A stretch of 64,000 bases of DNA from Doryteuthis pealeii (GCA_023376005.1 CM042160.1:83424272-83488271); one strand, 5' to 3'; positions 46,130 through 56,784 are shown, counted from the first letter of the stretch. Notes: generated by a model from the sequence alone, not told the origin. Numbers and translations are program-made.

Positions 46130-46740
46130 GAAAGATTAATGAAATTAAATAAGAATGCATCTTAGTAATATATAAGACACATTGCAGGATTTTAAATGCA
46201 TTAATAATATGGGCTGTTTTGAGGCAAATCTAACTTGGATTTTCATAGAGACATTGTTTTAATAAATAAGATTTATTCTATGTATTAATGATTTTTAACT
46301 ATAATTAAATACTCGTTGATAAACTTACGCGTTATGACAAAAACAGTGGTGTAGTTTCGGTTACAGACAGATAGACACTGAATCTTCATTATAATAAGAT
46401 ACATAATTTGTAGAAGTTTAGAAGAAAGACTCAGCAGAACAAAAATGAAAAAAGAAAAACAAGTCAGAATTTTGACTGTTGGAAAAAAAGTGATTATGTC
46501 TACGCTATCTGAACTTCTATATCTTTTCAAGAGAGAGAATGACTTAACAGAAAAAAGAAGAAAAAAGAACCCGAAGGAGTCAGAATTTTGACTGTTGGAT
46601 AAAAGAAAAAGAAAAAGAAACAAATGAGTAAGAATAACAATTATTGAAAAGTGCTCAATACATAGAGCCATTTTAGAGAACCGAATCAGAAACAAAAGTT
46701 AACTACCCGGGTTTCACAGAGACAAAACTCTTCAAGAAAA
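46130..46740. other. Unassigned sequence with a short internal repeat
   Basis: 'gtcagaattttgactgttgg' occurs at about 46464 and again at about 46580. A minus-strand frame of 136 codons (46285-46695) is Phe/Ser/Leu-rich with no recognisable domain, and I do not regard it as a gene. Confidence 0.4.
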
Positions 46741-46743
46741 CTG

Positions 46744-46776
<33 letters not shown>

Positions 46777-46780
<4 letters not shown>

Positions 46781-46945
46781 GAATAAAAAGGCCTTAAATA
46801 CCATGGGTATCGTGATTTTATTAAGACTGCTGTCTTAAAATAAAAACGTGGTCTGATGAAGCTCGGTGGGCCCCCAGATACCCACGAGTGGAAATGGTCC
46901 ATAACCATGATACCCATGGTATTTAAGGCCTTCTTATTCACAAAT
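46777..46945. mobile_element. MITE of about 169 bp with 38-bp terminal inverted repeats
   Basis: 'tttgtgaataaaaaggcctt' continuing to 'ccatgggtatcgtg' at the left is matched by its complement at about 46907-46945 with two mismatches. The interior is 90 bp and non-coding. It sits beside a (TA)n array, so a TA target duplication cannot be resolved. Confidence 0.8.
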
Positions 46946-47099
46946 AAATTTGCTCTGTTTATAAAAATTAAACATTGAGCTCTCATACGGAACCTGAACT
47001 CTACAACAAACTACTGGTAGAGAATAGGACCAGACTAGAATCACCTTGCACCAAGAAACTTGGTACCACACCAAAGAATATATATATATATATATATAT

Positions 47100-47328
47100 A
47101 TAAAGTCAACGCAGCGGCCTAAAGTCAGTATCAGCCAGTCAACGAGGGAGTCTATTCCCTTTTCAATAGCGCTAGACCAAGGAGATTGTTTTTAGCATCT
47201 GAGGTGGAGCGCCACACCTACCATCAGCTCCTTACTTTACCGCACAGATCCCTGTTCTACTCATACGCTGAGTTGGCGAGGACCGGTATCGAACTAGGAA
47301 CCTTCTGGTCTCTAGCTGAACGCTATAT
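47100..47328 (-). mobile_element. SINE B copy, head cut by a (TA)n array
   Basis: Minus-strand SINE B from 'taaagtcaacgcagcggcct' to 'ttctggtctctagctgaacg'. The outermost head is replaced by a TA array (47325-47377). Confidence 0.85.
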
Positions 47329-47736
47329 ATATATATATATAATATATATATATATATAATATATATATATATATATGTTTTATGCAATGGGCTAAATATA
47401 AAATAATTTATTTTCATAAGAGCACACATTTTGCATAATATCATATTTTAGAAAACTGATTCTGGACAAACACATGATTTGTTTAATAATAATAGTTTGC
47501 AAAATAAACATTCATTTATTTCTCTCTCTTTTCTTCTTCCATATAAAAAAAAAACCAACAATCATTTCTATAGGAACACCTTTCTGTACTTTATGGAAAA
47601 ATATAGATTAAATGCAACAGACCAAATGACTGACTAACTTGATTGCTATCTTAATTCATCACCATAACTCATTATCATTCATAACAGATCTTTTCCCTCA
47701 TTACCACCATTAGCAGAAAAAAAGGGGGGGGGAGGG

Positions 47737-47935
47737 TAAGTAAAGTCGCCAGGGTGGCCTGAAGTCAGTATTAGCCAAACAGCGAGGGAGTCTATACTCT
47801 TTTCACTAGTGCTAAACCAAGGAGATTGTCTTTTAGCATATAAGGTGGTGCACCACACCTACCATCAGTTCCTGACTTTAACACAGATCCTTATGCTACT
47901 GAGTTGGTAAGGGCTGGTATAGAACCAGGAATCAC
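47737..47935 (-). mobile_element. SINE B, degraded copy
   Basis: 'aagtaaagtcgccagggtgg', 'gcgagggagtctat' and 'gagttggtaagggctggtat'. It lacks the anticodon-side half of the head. Confidence 0.8.
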
Positions 47936-48079
47936 ATAGATCTTACATCTATATACAATACAATTCAAATGTACTAAATACATGTGTTAAATATGCACTT
48001 GTATTATATATATATATATGAGAGAGATAGAGAGAGGAGGTGATACCCCTCTGGAAATGGAATGGACTGTTCTATTTAA

Positions 48080-48320
48080 ATATAATCATTGACGGTGTTA
48101 GTCTAAGTGGCCCATCAATGCCTAGTGAATGGCAGCTGGGCAAATAAATCGCGTGATCCTGGGGGGAGGGGGGCAGTTTCCTCAGGCAACACCTGGCGCC
48201 TTGATTTAAAGGGGCAGGACTGGGTTTATTGCCCAGTGCCTGAGGTGCCCAAAAAGAGGAATGCTGAACGGATCCCTGCATTTTTCTTAACTGGCCATCG
48301 CATGAGCTTCGGCTTGTCCG
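48080..48320. repeat. Family F copy outside the palindrome
   Basis: 'tttaaaggggcaggactggg', 'attgcccagtgcctgagg' and flanking 'ccatcgcatgagcttcgg'. Related to 55900-56115, which carries the same 'gaagctcatgggc' flank inverted. The 85- and 89-codon frames across it have no recognisable similarity. Confidence 0.6.
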
Positions 48321-48539
48321 TGGTTCTCCATTTTGTGTCACACCCTTATCTGGTGGGAGGTTGAGGTAAATAATGCCCGTCTTTTGTAGCGAGACTAGCT
48401 AGTAAGACTTATGACCGTTCACTCATTTTTGTACCTATATCAAAATAAACCCTTTCATGTGTAAGTTACAATTTAAGTTATTATTTGGTATAACTACAGT
48501 AACATAAGAGGGGGAGGGTGGCTTCTGTTAACAATAAAT

Positions 48540-48540
48540 G

Positions 48541-48575
<35 letters not shown>

Positions 48576-49240
48576 TATTGTTATTGTTGCATAATTACAA
48601 GCACTAAGTACTTTAAATCCGAGTTGTAACTGTCAGGGAAACAGTATATTTTTATTTATTTATTCATTTATTTATTTGTTTTTATCTTTTAACCAGAAGA
48701 CAAAGTTAGTTAGCCTTGAGCTATAAACACAAGTATTATGACATTAAGGTAATATGAAAAGGTCATTCCACACAGGGTTGTTATTTTGTTTTTTTTTGTT
48801 TTATTTATTTTTAAATAATAATAATAATAATAATAATTACAACTACTATTAGTACTACTACAACAGACAGAATAACATTAAATTCCAAAGGCTAATCTAA
48901 CGAGTTAATCTGGTCTCTCCTCCATACATCAAACGGCAGCGACTGCTTTTGATGTTTGTACTGTTGACCAATACTGAGAAGAAAGAAAATTAAAATCTTC
49001 CTCCATTTTATACATTATAAACCCAGGTTAAAAAAAAAAAAAAATGTTGGGTAGGGTTCGTTACAATGAAGCCATGATTATAGGTAGTTTTTAAAAAATT
49101 TTTTTTTTTTTAATCATCACTATTACTGTACCTCAGTCTGAAACAAGGTCACACCACTAGACTGACCTAGGTTTAAGTACTAATAATAAAGACTTATACT
49201 CATATGTATTTATGAGGTGAGGCTTGTTATGAATAATTTT
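48540..49240. other. Low-complexity and unassigned sequence
   Basis: Poly-A (48542-48571), (TTTA)n (48650-48680), (AAT)n (48814-48836) and AT-rich remainder. No gene seen. Confidence 0.5.
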
Positions 49241-49249
49241 GATATTTAA

Positions 49250-49330
49250 GTCTGTTGTCCTCATCTTTATTGTGTATAAACACAACATTCAGGCCACAGT
49301 AACCCCGGGCTCTGTTCAGGTGTTTTTTAA
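49250..49330. repeat. Family D end fragment
   Basis: 'gttgtcctcatctttattgt' with 'tataaacacaac' and 'ctctgttcaggtgtttttt' matches the family D left end with degradation. No right end is found nearby. Confidence 0.4.
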
Positions 49331-49405
49331 AATTTTTTTAGATTACCCTAAAATAAAGCAGTCATAATTGAATTCATGCGTAATCAGCTGAAGATGACTT
49401 TTTTT

Positions 49406-49407
<2 letters not shown>

Positions 49408-49456
<49 letters not shown>
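49408..49456. repeat. (TA)n microsatellite
   Basis: A TA dinucleotide run directly before a family H unit. Confidence 0.95.
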
Positions 49457-49459
<3 letters not shown>

Positions 49460-49460
<1 letters not shown>

Positions 49461-50800
49461 AAGGATAGTTGGTATCAATGTACGTCTGGAGGAAACTACA
49501 AAAATAAAACAATGACAACATATACATACATACATATTTTCACTATCACCAGAGCTTGCTTTTTGTGCAAAAATAATGAAGATTTTACTTATATTTGTGA
49601 AGATATCTAAAAATTAGGATTTGAATTATGAGAAGGGAAAAATCATTGGTGTCGTTTGGGATTAAAAAATAAAAAATCAATTATGGAAGAGCCCAACAAT
49701 CAATGGGGTCTGCAAGACAAATATTTTTTTTTTTTTTTTAATCCCCTACTCTACCCAGGCAAAACTGGGTAGTTGCTTCTAGGTTAATAATAATGAATTG
49801 CATAGATTAAGGAAAGTTAAGAAAAAAATCACATAGAAATTAGTGGTTAAACTATTTCCTTCATGTTACTTGGACATCAAAAATTGAATCGGATAAAAGA
49901 CAAAAAATATCCAGGGATTTTAGGGTTCCTAGGGATTTCCATTTTGACTGGGAGAATCACTTCCTGTTGACCAAAACTTTTGAGAAAAAAAAAAATTGAC
50001 TAGCAAGACCTGTGCTTATACCACAGTATGATAATTATTACAAAGTTTCATTATCATATGGGTGCTAGAAGGCGGTGACTGAGGGTCTACATGTCCTGGG
50101 AATGACGTTAAATTCTATCTGATGGTGAGGCTCCAGTTTTGGAGGTTTGGGGAATGTGGAGCACCCCTTCATCACCATTGCTCCCTGGTCCACTCTGACC
50201 TGGAGTGGTAGTACCTGTTAGGGTCCCATCTATGGGTTAAATAGAAAAACATGAGTTGATAAACAAAATTGAATTATCCATTAAGAATTGATTTATTTTA
50301 AAACTTTATTGGCATAAAATAACCCACTGAGATTGATATGCCGTCAAACAAAACAAATAAACAAACAATGTTTCATATGTTTAATTAAGAGCTATTGCCA
50401 AATAGTTCAATTTGTAAAACGTATAATAATCTTGATTTAACTCTACCTCACCCTTTTTTTTCTTCCTTTCCTTCTTTTCATTATGTTTGATTGAAACAGA
50501 TTAACATTATTGCTTCTGTATATTTACCCTCTCTATATATCTTTCCCCTACACTCTTTCTTATTATATTTTTTCTGTGTAGCATTTCCTTTTTCTTCCCT
50601 TTCTTTCTTTATAATAAAAACAGAATGGTCCATTATTTAGCTGAGATGATGATACTCATAAGAAATAAGAATTTGGAGGATAAGCAACCCCAGATAATCC
50701 GGATTTATATTTTTGCATTTCATCTTTGCAGATTTGGACAGTCTCATTTTTAACCAGAGGCTGTCGCAAGATGATAATGGTTGTACAATTAAGGAACATG
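49460..50800 (+). repeat. Families H plus G, third locus
   Basis: Direct copy of the H 'gcttgctttttgtgcaaaaa' block and of most of family G (49650-50050 and 50367-50790), interrupted by the retroelement tail at 50051-50366. It shows that the sequence seen in the palindrome arms belongs to a dispersed repeat. Confidence 0.75.
50051..50366 (+). mobile_element. 5'-truncated retroelement 3' end (E/C) with target duplication
   Basis: The 316-bp insertion starts within family E ('gggtgctagaaggcggtga') and ends with family C ('gatatgccgtcaaacaaaac') plus an A-rich (AAAY)n tail. It is flanked by AAAGTTTCA (50042-50050) and AATGTTTCA (50367-50375). The uninterrupted site exists at about 29550. Truncated 5' end, simple-repeat 3' tail and a short duplication are hallmarks of target-primed LINE insertion. 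Confidence 0.75.
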
Positions 50801-50937
50801 AGTATCAATATTTAGATTGAATAGTTTGAGATTTAATTCTTTCATAGGCAGATAATCCTTTTTTTTTTTAAATCCTAGTAGAGTGCAGAAATTATTTTCA
50901 GAAAATGTACAAAATAGAGGCTATGTTTAAACAATTA

Positions 50938-50942
50938 ATCAT

Positions 50943-50978
<36 letters not shown>

Positions 50979-50980
50979 AA
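50938..50980. repeat. (TA)n microsatellite
   Basis: A TA run interrupted once. Confidence 0.9.
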
Positions 50981-51291
50981 GGCAAACAAAACCTGATAAT
51001 TTGATCAGCAATTGTGTGTCATAGTACAATGACAAGAAGACAATAAAACATTCACTTTTGATTATGATATTTTGCCAAACAACATTTACACAATCCTACA
51101 TCACAGTTGTGCATCCTAGCAATGTTTCTATACATTAACATTGAATGATTCAATAAGCAGCCAATAAGAAAATACCTTATATTGAGCTACTGCAAAAACT
51201 AACAAAAATATTTCACTGCTTGTGTACTATTAACATAATGAAAAACAGTGAAAGAGAAGGAGAGAGTTAAAACAGGATTATCATACTTTTT

Positions 51292-51852
51292 AATTGGTTT
51301 GGTTGGTTTATTGATTTTAACGGCATATCAACCCGTCTGGGATTATGTCATGCCTAACAGTTAGGAAGTAATATATGTTGTGTATTTGTAGTTATACTTT
51401 TTTTAGTAATTGGTTTTAATAATGTGTTAGCACCATTGGGGATCATGTTGTATGGTATTGATTAAATTCATGTCAATATTCTATGGTATAATTTTATTTC
51501 CCTCAAAAAGGACAGAATGTCCTCCATGTTGGCATTTTCAAATAGATCTTTCATATTGTTTGCATTAAAATAACAGTTTCTGGTGTGAGCAAAAAAACTG
51601 AATTCCATGAATAGGTGTTTCACACTGTGGTTGTTGTTCTTGTTTGAGTATATAGGAGTACGTTAGTCTTGTGTGACCAATGCGTAATCGGGACACAATG
51701 ACTTGTTCCTTTCTAGACTTTCTTAAAGCTGGTTTCCAGTTTTCCAAATTGGGTTTGATTAGGAAGAGTTTATTGTGGATGTTGTTATTCCAGCGTTGTT
51801 GCCATTTTGTATGAAGGAATCTATTAATTTTAGGTTTAAGTAAACATATCAA
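51292..51852 (-). mobile_element. LINE C-terminal/RNase H-region fragment with 3' end
   Basis: The minus-strand frame at 51565-51852 reads NKLFLIKPNLENWKPALRKS (about 51780-51720), then VSRLRIGHTRLTYSYIL and QPQCETP. The R-x-R-x-GHTRLTH/Y motif and the following Cys-rich segment mark the C-terminal end of I/Jockey-type LINEs carrying RNase H. A non-coding tail follows to the family C terminus at 51292. Its flanks are family G on both sides, so it inserted into a G copy. Confidence 0.75.
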
Positions 51853-51989
51853 ACGTCGTAATAATTAAATCATTATACTGTAGTATATCCACAGGTCCTG
51901 TTAGTTTCTACATTCTTCAAACTTTGATTTATGTTGTTTATAATATTGCAAAGAGCACATATTCTTGCTAGCATATATAATTACGAAAG

Positions 51990-52280
51990 ATGGAGGTGTG
52001 TGGTCTAATGGTTAGAGTCATAGGAAATGGACTCGTTGACCAGAGTTCAATTCCTGGATGAAGCTGTTTGAATTTCACATAGCGCTAATACCCTTGGGAA
52101 AGGTATGAACCCAATTCTCCCTCCAGCTATGGGTAAATAGTAGGGCAGGCTGGGCTCTTTAACCATGGCTAGGTAACCAGTCTAGGAGAAGGAAAACTCT
52201 GAATTCAAACCTGTTGAACTCCGCTTAAGAAATTGACCTTGTGTCACATCCTGCTTGTGAGGAGGGGTTGGTAAATATAT
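51990..52280 (+). mobile_element. SINE A, full length
   Basis: Head 'gtgtggtctaatggttagag' and B box 'gagttcaattcctgg'. All body blocks are in order and the 3' end is 'ggaggggttggtaaatat'. Closest to 7672-7965 in this window. Confidence 0.9.
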
Positions 52281-52289
52281 AATTTCGAA

Positions 52290-52765
52290 ATTGGCCTCAT
52301 CTTTCACTCAGACTTTTTCTTCCACTGGACTATCATCACTTTTCCTTTTCAATAGATTTTGCCACCATAAATTATTTGATGAACTTTGCACAGAAAAGAG
52401 CATCTGTGCAGTTCTCTCAAGAAATAATTTGTTAAATAAATTATAAATATCAACATAGCATTTTCTTAGTGATTTTACAAGTATACCGAATTATGAGTAC
52501 ATAGTGTTAATTGCTGTCTTCTCTAATAGACATTCACACTCTGTTTTGTTTTTGTTTTTCTATCAAGAGTTAATGTAATATCTTAGAGAAACTGAATCCA
52601 TGGAAATTCTGTGATTTAATTAGTCCAATACAAATAATATCATAGAAGATTTAGTTGTATACAACTTAAAACTGTGTCAGTGTGATATCTGGTCATGGAA
52701 AATTAATGAATATTAATGTTTACAGGGTGGAGAGTAGTTGGCTGGAAATTGTGACAAATTTGGAA
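52290..52765. other. Unassigned sequence
   Basis: AT-rich, with no SINE, TIR or recognisable exon. Confidence 0.4.
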
Positions 52766-52768
52766 GTT

Positions 52769-53550
52769 GGTATTATTTGTATTATACAGACTATTGTCCT
52801 CATCTTCATTGTTATCTGTATAACGTTTTTTTTTTCAGATGTGCCCTCCAGCCTTCTTCAGGTATTTCTTGTCGAACTCGGGAACCTTCTTGTCGTAATT
52901 GGGAGCCATCATGGAACTTCGAACCTAACCCTTCATTCAGTCCACGGAGGTATCCTGTTCTCATTCTGCTAACCATAGCTGCGGTATTAAGCTGTGTTAA
53001 TTATTATTCTATGTTACTACTGCCCCTGACCAGGATTGAACCTGCAGTCTAGAGATAACTGTCACTTAGAACTGTCTTAACCTAACTCCATTATCCACTA
53101 GGCCATGTGTCCAATTGGACAAGAAGGTTCGAGTTCGAAATCAAAGTTCCCGAGTTCAAGAAAGTTCCTGAGTCTGACAAGAAATACCTGAAGAAGGCCG
53201 GAGGGCACTGTTAAGTACCTGGCCGCCATCCTTGGCCAGTTGAAAAGAACTTAAAGTAAATAAGTAAGTAAGTCCTGAGTTATAGAATCCTTTGGCAAGT
53301 GAATAAGTCCCGTAATACAATCCTACGTTCCGTCGTCCAAGAAGATCCAAGTAGTAATGATAGTATGACCAGAAAAGCCAGTATAAATAATAATATCAGC
53401 AGCAGAACACTGCCAGTGATTGGTCAATAGGTTGGTCACATGATCTAAGACACACCTTATAACCAGAAAAGTCAACAGGCACATCGGCCAAACATTGTAC
53501 AGATAACAATGAAGATGAGGACAATAGTCTGAATAATATAAATAATACTA
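52769..53550. mobile_element. Family D MITE, longer version
   Basis: TIRs at 52769-52870 and about 53465-53550 match those of 2585-3005. The interior adds a tRNA-like segment (53034-53112) and a second inverted 'gaagaaggccggagggca' block at about 53192, so the right side is partly duplicated. Non-coding. Confidence 0.75.
53034..53112 (-). other. tRNA-like Pol III promoter segment inside family D
   Basis: The minus strand reads TGGCCTAGTGG, a good match to the A-box consensus, then about 45 bp later GGTTCAATCCT, a good B box. The same pair occurs at 58085-58160. The 5' and 3' arms do not pair as a tRNA acceptor stem, so it is not an intact tRNA gene. Confidence 0.6.
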
Positions 53551-53569
53551 ATCATTAAGCCTCAACTCA

Positions 53570-53900
53570 AATATTTTGGAAGCTGGTTTGTTGTTTGTTG
53601 TTTTATAGCATATCAAACATTTTCCAGTCATTTAGAGGCTCATTACCGCTTAACTTATGCCACAGTCTTTTGGTAATGATGGGTGGTGGATGTTTGTTTG
53701 ACTTTGGGGTGTGGTCATCGCAATTGGTCACGGTTGATTAGTTGGTTAATTTGTTTTACAGCATATCAACCATTTTCTGGTCATTTAATGCTAAATCAAG
53801 TCATTTTGATAAACAAAGGACTCGGGTTGCTTACAGTACCCGCAGTTGCTTAAGTGGTCACCCAATTAAGTATTGTAAGGCATAAAATTGGAAATAATAT
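53570..53900. repeat. Two family C-like units
   Basis: 'ttatagcatatcaaacattt' and 'ttacagcatatcaaccattt' each precede 'tcatttaatgc'-type sequence. The second continues 'aaatcaagtcattttgata' and 'ggttgcttacagtaccc', repeated at 63170-63270. Confidence 0.55.
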
Positions 53901-54220
53901 TGCCACTGTGAAAATAGTTCTAAACTTTGAAAATAAAAGTTACAAATAAATATGACTGGGTGAAGATTTAATAATTAAAAAATAAAAAATAAAAAAATTT
54001 TTTTATTTCATAATCTGTTTTAGTCATTAAAATTCATCAAAAAGAAGAAAAGATTAAAGTTACAGGGAAAGATTAGAGAAATTAGGATTAATTACTTAAC
54101 TAGAATTAACAATAAGAGCTGATCTAATTAAAACTTTAAAAATAATGGAATTACTAATTATGGTAGACATTTTAGAAAAAAAAAATTTCTCCTTAATTTG
54201 GAAACTTACTATTTATTAAG
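53900..54220. other. AT-rich sequence, nothing assigned
   Basis: A/T runs only. Confidence 0.5.
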
Positions 54221-54221
54221 G

Positions 54222-54475
54222 GCCGGGTTAGCTCAGTCGGTAGAGCGTTCGACTAGAAACAACATGGTTCCTAGTTCGATTCCGGTCCTCGCCAACTCAG
54301 CGTATGAGTAGCACAGGGATCTGTGCGGTAAAGTAAGGAGCTGATGGTAGGTGTGGCGTTCCACCTGCCAAAACAATCTCCTTGGTCTAGCACTCGTGAA
54401 AAGGGGATAGACTCCCTCGCTGATTGGCTGATACCGACTTTAGGCTGCACCGACGACTTTTTACTTTACTATTAA
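54222..54475 (+). mobile_element. SINE B, full length
   Basis: Head 'gggttagctcagtcggtaga' (strong A box) and 'gttcgattccggtcc' B box, a complete body, and tail 'cgacttttta'. Closest to an intact tRNA-like head of all B copies here. Confidence 0.9.
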
Positions 54476-54879
54476 GGTAGATTTTAAAAACTAAGTCAAT
54501 TAACCAATTGGATTATTTATACTAATAGAATGATTAACACAATTTCTAAAGATTTATTTAATAAGTTGTACTGGTTATAAAACTTTCTTTTTTCAACTGT
54601 CTCTATTGGTCATCACTCTTTTTAGGTCATCTGCACAGCACCCAGAATCCAAACAGGACTGATTGATGAATATATAATACATTTTAAAAAAAAATCAAAC
54701 ATTTAAAAAAATTAATTCATTATGTCACCTAATGAAATATTGGGATTCTTTTAAAAGGTTGATCATTTGATTTCAATAATTACCTCCCTAAAAGTTTATA
54801 AGGTAATATTCCAGTAAAAAGGACTAGACCCCCCTGCCCCCGTGGTTAAAAAGGACCCACCTTCTGTGGTTTTAAATAG

Positions 54880-55175
54880 TCATGTATTTTCTTCATTCAT
54901 ACACAAGTGATTAGTGTTCAAGACCAGCCCCCTGCCAAAAAAACCCCCTCCAAGATTTCAATGTTGATTTTTCAAAGCGAGTAGGCCCTCCCCACTTAGA
55001 AGAATTATGCTACACAATTTCATTCATACCCAAGTGGTTAGTATTCAAGATCAGGATACACCCCCACCACCCTGACCCACCAAAAAAACAATAACAACTC
55101 CAAGATTTCAATGTTGATTTTTCAAAGCAAATAGGCCCTCCCCACTTGAAAGATTTAGACTACACAATCTTTCAT
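54880..55175. repeat. Tandem duplication of about 127 bp
   Basis: 'ttcattcatacacaagtg' (54893) and 'ttcattcatacccaagtg' (55020) each lead through 'caagatttcaatgttgattt' to 'taggccctccccactt'. A third partial unit begins near 55165. Confidence 0.8.
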
Positions 55176-55900
55176 TGCATTTTTCACCCCCTGCCACCCC
55201 ACCCCACACAAATATGGTTTTATGCCAGACTAAATAAGCTAAACATGGTAAACATAATAGGACAGTATAAGACCTCTTTTACAGCAAGCTGCTGCTGCTG
55301 CTACTACACTGCGAGAATGGCCATTATTGATTCAAGCTTTCCTCCAACTAATTATTCATGTTTTGTCATTGAGCAATTACTAGCACAACAAATCCTGCCC
55401 TATCATTGGTTAACGGATCAACCAATCAACATCCTTTGCTTACCAACTTTTTTTTTTTTTTTTTTTTGAGGTCTGACGGCTCAAGTCAGTTATCTTTCCA
55501 CAACACTGACAAAATGTCACAACAGATGAACAAACCATTTCTTAGAATTGATTCAATATGGATTTTATTATAGAAATGATTGGGAAGCAGACAGTGTTGA
55601 AATCAAAAATAAAGAATATAAAAATTAACTTGTTGGCAGATTGTACAATGTGTATGTGCGTGTAGGGGGCGGGGGCGGGACGTACACACACACAGTTGAA
55701 CAGCTGCAATTACCAAAGTGATTTACTTGGCAAAATCTTTCAAATCCATCAGATGTATGTGTATATATCATCAGGTCAAAGTGACAGCACGAGGACCCAT
55801 GGATTTCTCTCACCAACTGTCCCTAAGGTCATCTGTTCTCCGTTCTGTTCTGGCATTCACCCTGAGTTGGTTGATATTTACCACGTATCCGAGTCAGGCA
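55175..55900. other. Unassigned sequence
   Basis: Includes a (CTG)n stretch at 55288-55300 and a poly-T run at 55448-55468. The 107-codon plus frame (55146-55469) and 63-codon minus frame (55625-55816) show no recognisable domain. Confidence 0.35.
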
Positions 55901-56115
55901 CAAGGCCCTGTTAATGTGGGACCACCCATGAACCGAAGCTCATGGGCGGCTGGTGCAAAAAATACGTTGATCCCATCGGCATTCCCCCTCAAGGGGGGCG
56001 CATCAGGTACCAGACAATAAACCCAGCCCTGCCCCTTAAATCGAGGGGGTAGGTGTTGCCTGGGGGAATGGCCCCCTGGGATCAACGTTGTTAATTTCTG
56101 CGGTCCAGGGCCGAA
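55900..56115. repeat. Family F fold-back copy
   Basis: 'cgttgatccc' (55964-55973) pairs with 'gggatcaacg' (about 56077-56086), and 'ggcattccccct' with 'gggggaatggcc'. The centre holds 'cccagccctgccccttaaat'. The 100-codon frame at 55718-56020 runs into it and is not credible as a gene. Confidence 0.65.
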
Positions 56116-56454
56116 GCCACTGGACCCCTGGCTAAAAGGCCGAGAACTAACGAATTCACCTGAGGTGAATTCATGGAAAGAGTAACAAGAGAATAGGGAA
56201 TTCTCAAGCGGTCAACAATGCTGCATTCTATTCCCGGTCAGGGGAAGGAGATGCCCTTGGTTGTGGCAGATTCTCCACAGACACAGTGACAAGTATGCCA
56301 AAAGATGTTGGTTCCTGACAATGATGTCATTGCCTCTGACAGGTCCTTCACATGGCATTCAGAACCCATGCAGAACTGATTGATATAGGTTGCTGATCAA
56401 ACTACTCTAGTGTGTCTATGTGTAGTTTAATCCTGGCTTTTTCAGTAGTGAATG

Positions 56455-56640
56455 TCTTGTTCATCGCACTTTGATGGTGATCCGACAGGAAGTAGTGCTT
56501 TCAGCATGAATTGACTGTAATACCTTTGTATGGCAACCAGTCAAGGAGAAGGAAAACTTTGAATTCAAACCTGTTAAACTCCACTTAAAAATTGAGCTTG
56601 TGTTGCATCCTGCTGGTATGGAGGGGTTGGGTAAATACAT
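56455..56640 (+). mobile_element. Composite repeat: C-like unit plus SINE A 3' end
   Basis: 'gatggtgatccgacaggaag' and 'gtgctttcag' precede 'gtatggcaaccagtc', 'gaattcaaacctgttaaact' and 'ggaggggttgggtaaatac'. The same composite occurs at 63285-63440, so the fusion was mobile as a unit or duplicated. Confidence 0.7.
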
Positions 56641-56679
56641 ACACACACAAAAAGAATAATTGTGCAATAAAACGGGAGG

Positions 56680-56742
56680 GGGAGGGGGAGAGAGAGAGAG
56701 AGAGAGGAGAGAGAGGGAGAGAGAGAGAGGGAGAGAGAGAGA
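56680..56742. repeat. (GA)n microsatellite
   Basis: GA-rich run directly 3' of the composite repeat. The 63.4-kb copy also carries a GA run at the same relative place. Confidence 0.95.
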
Positions 56743-56784
56743 CTTTAGCTTTAAATGGTGGAAAATGAAAACTTCAAAACTTCA

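Larger units (their letters stand above)
36568..46130 (-). repeat. Right arm of 19.4-kb palindrome
   Basis: Reverse complement of 26767-36530. The last matching block is 'gcgtaagtatctaagtttta' (about 46088-46107) followed by 'atgtaatgaaatata', which pairs with the first bases after the gap. Beyond about 46130 there is no left partner because the gap begins. Confidence 0.95.

Noticed and set aside
26767..46130. Giant fold-back transposon
   Set aside because: A TIR element would have a distinct centre and defined outer ends with duplications. Here the left end is a contig end, the centre is 37 bp, and the arms are full of unrelated nested repeats.
46285..46695. 136-codon minus-strand frame with hydrophobic stretches
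   Set aside because: AT-rich composition explains the Phe/Leu/Ser content; no domain, start context or conservation can be shown.
54222..54300. Possible real tRNA gene at the head of SINE B
   Set aside because: A and B boxes are good, but the acceptor arms do not pair and the standard SINE B body follows directly, as in the other copies.
55718..56020. 100-codon plus-strand frame
   Set aside because: It ends inside the family F fold-back repeat and overlaps a competing frame; nothing recognisable.
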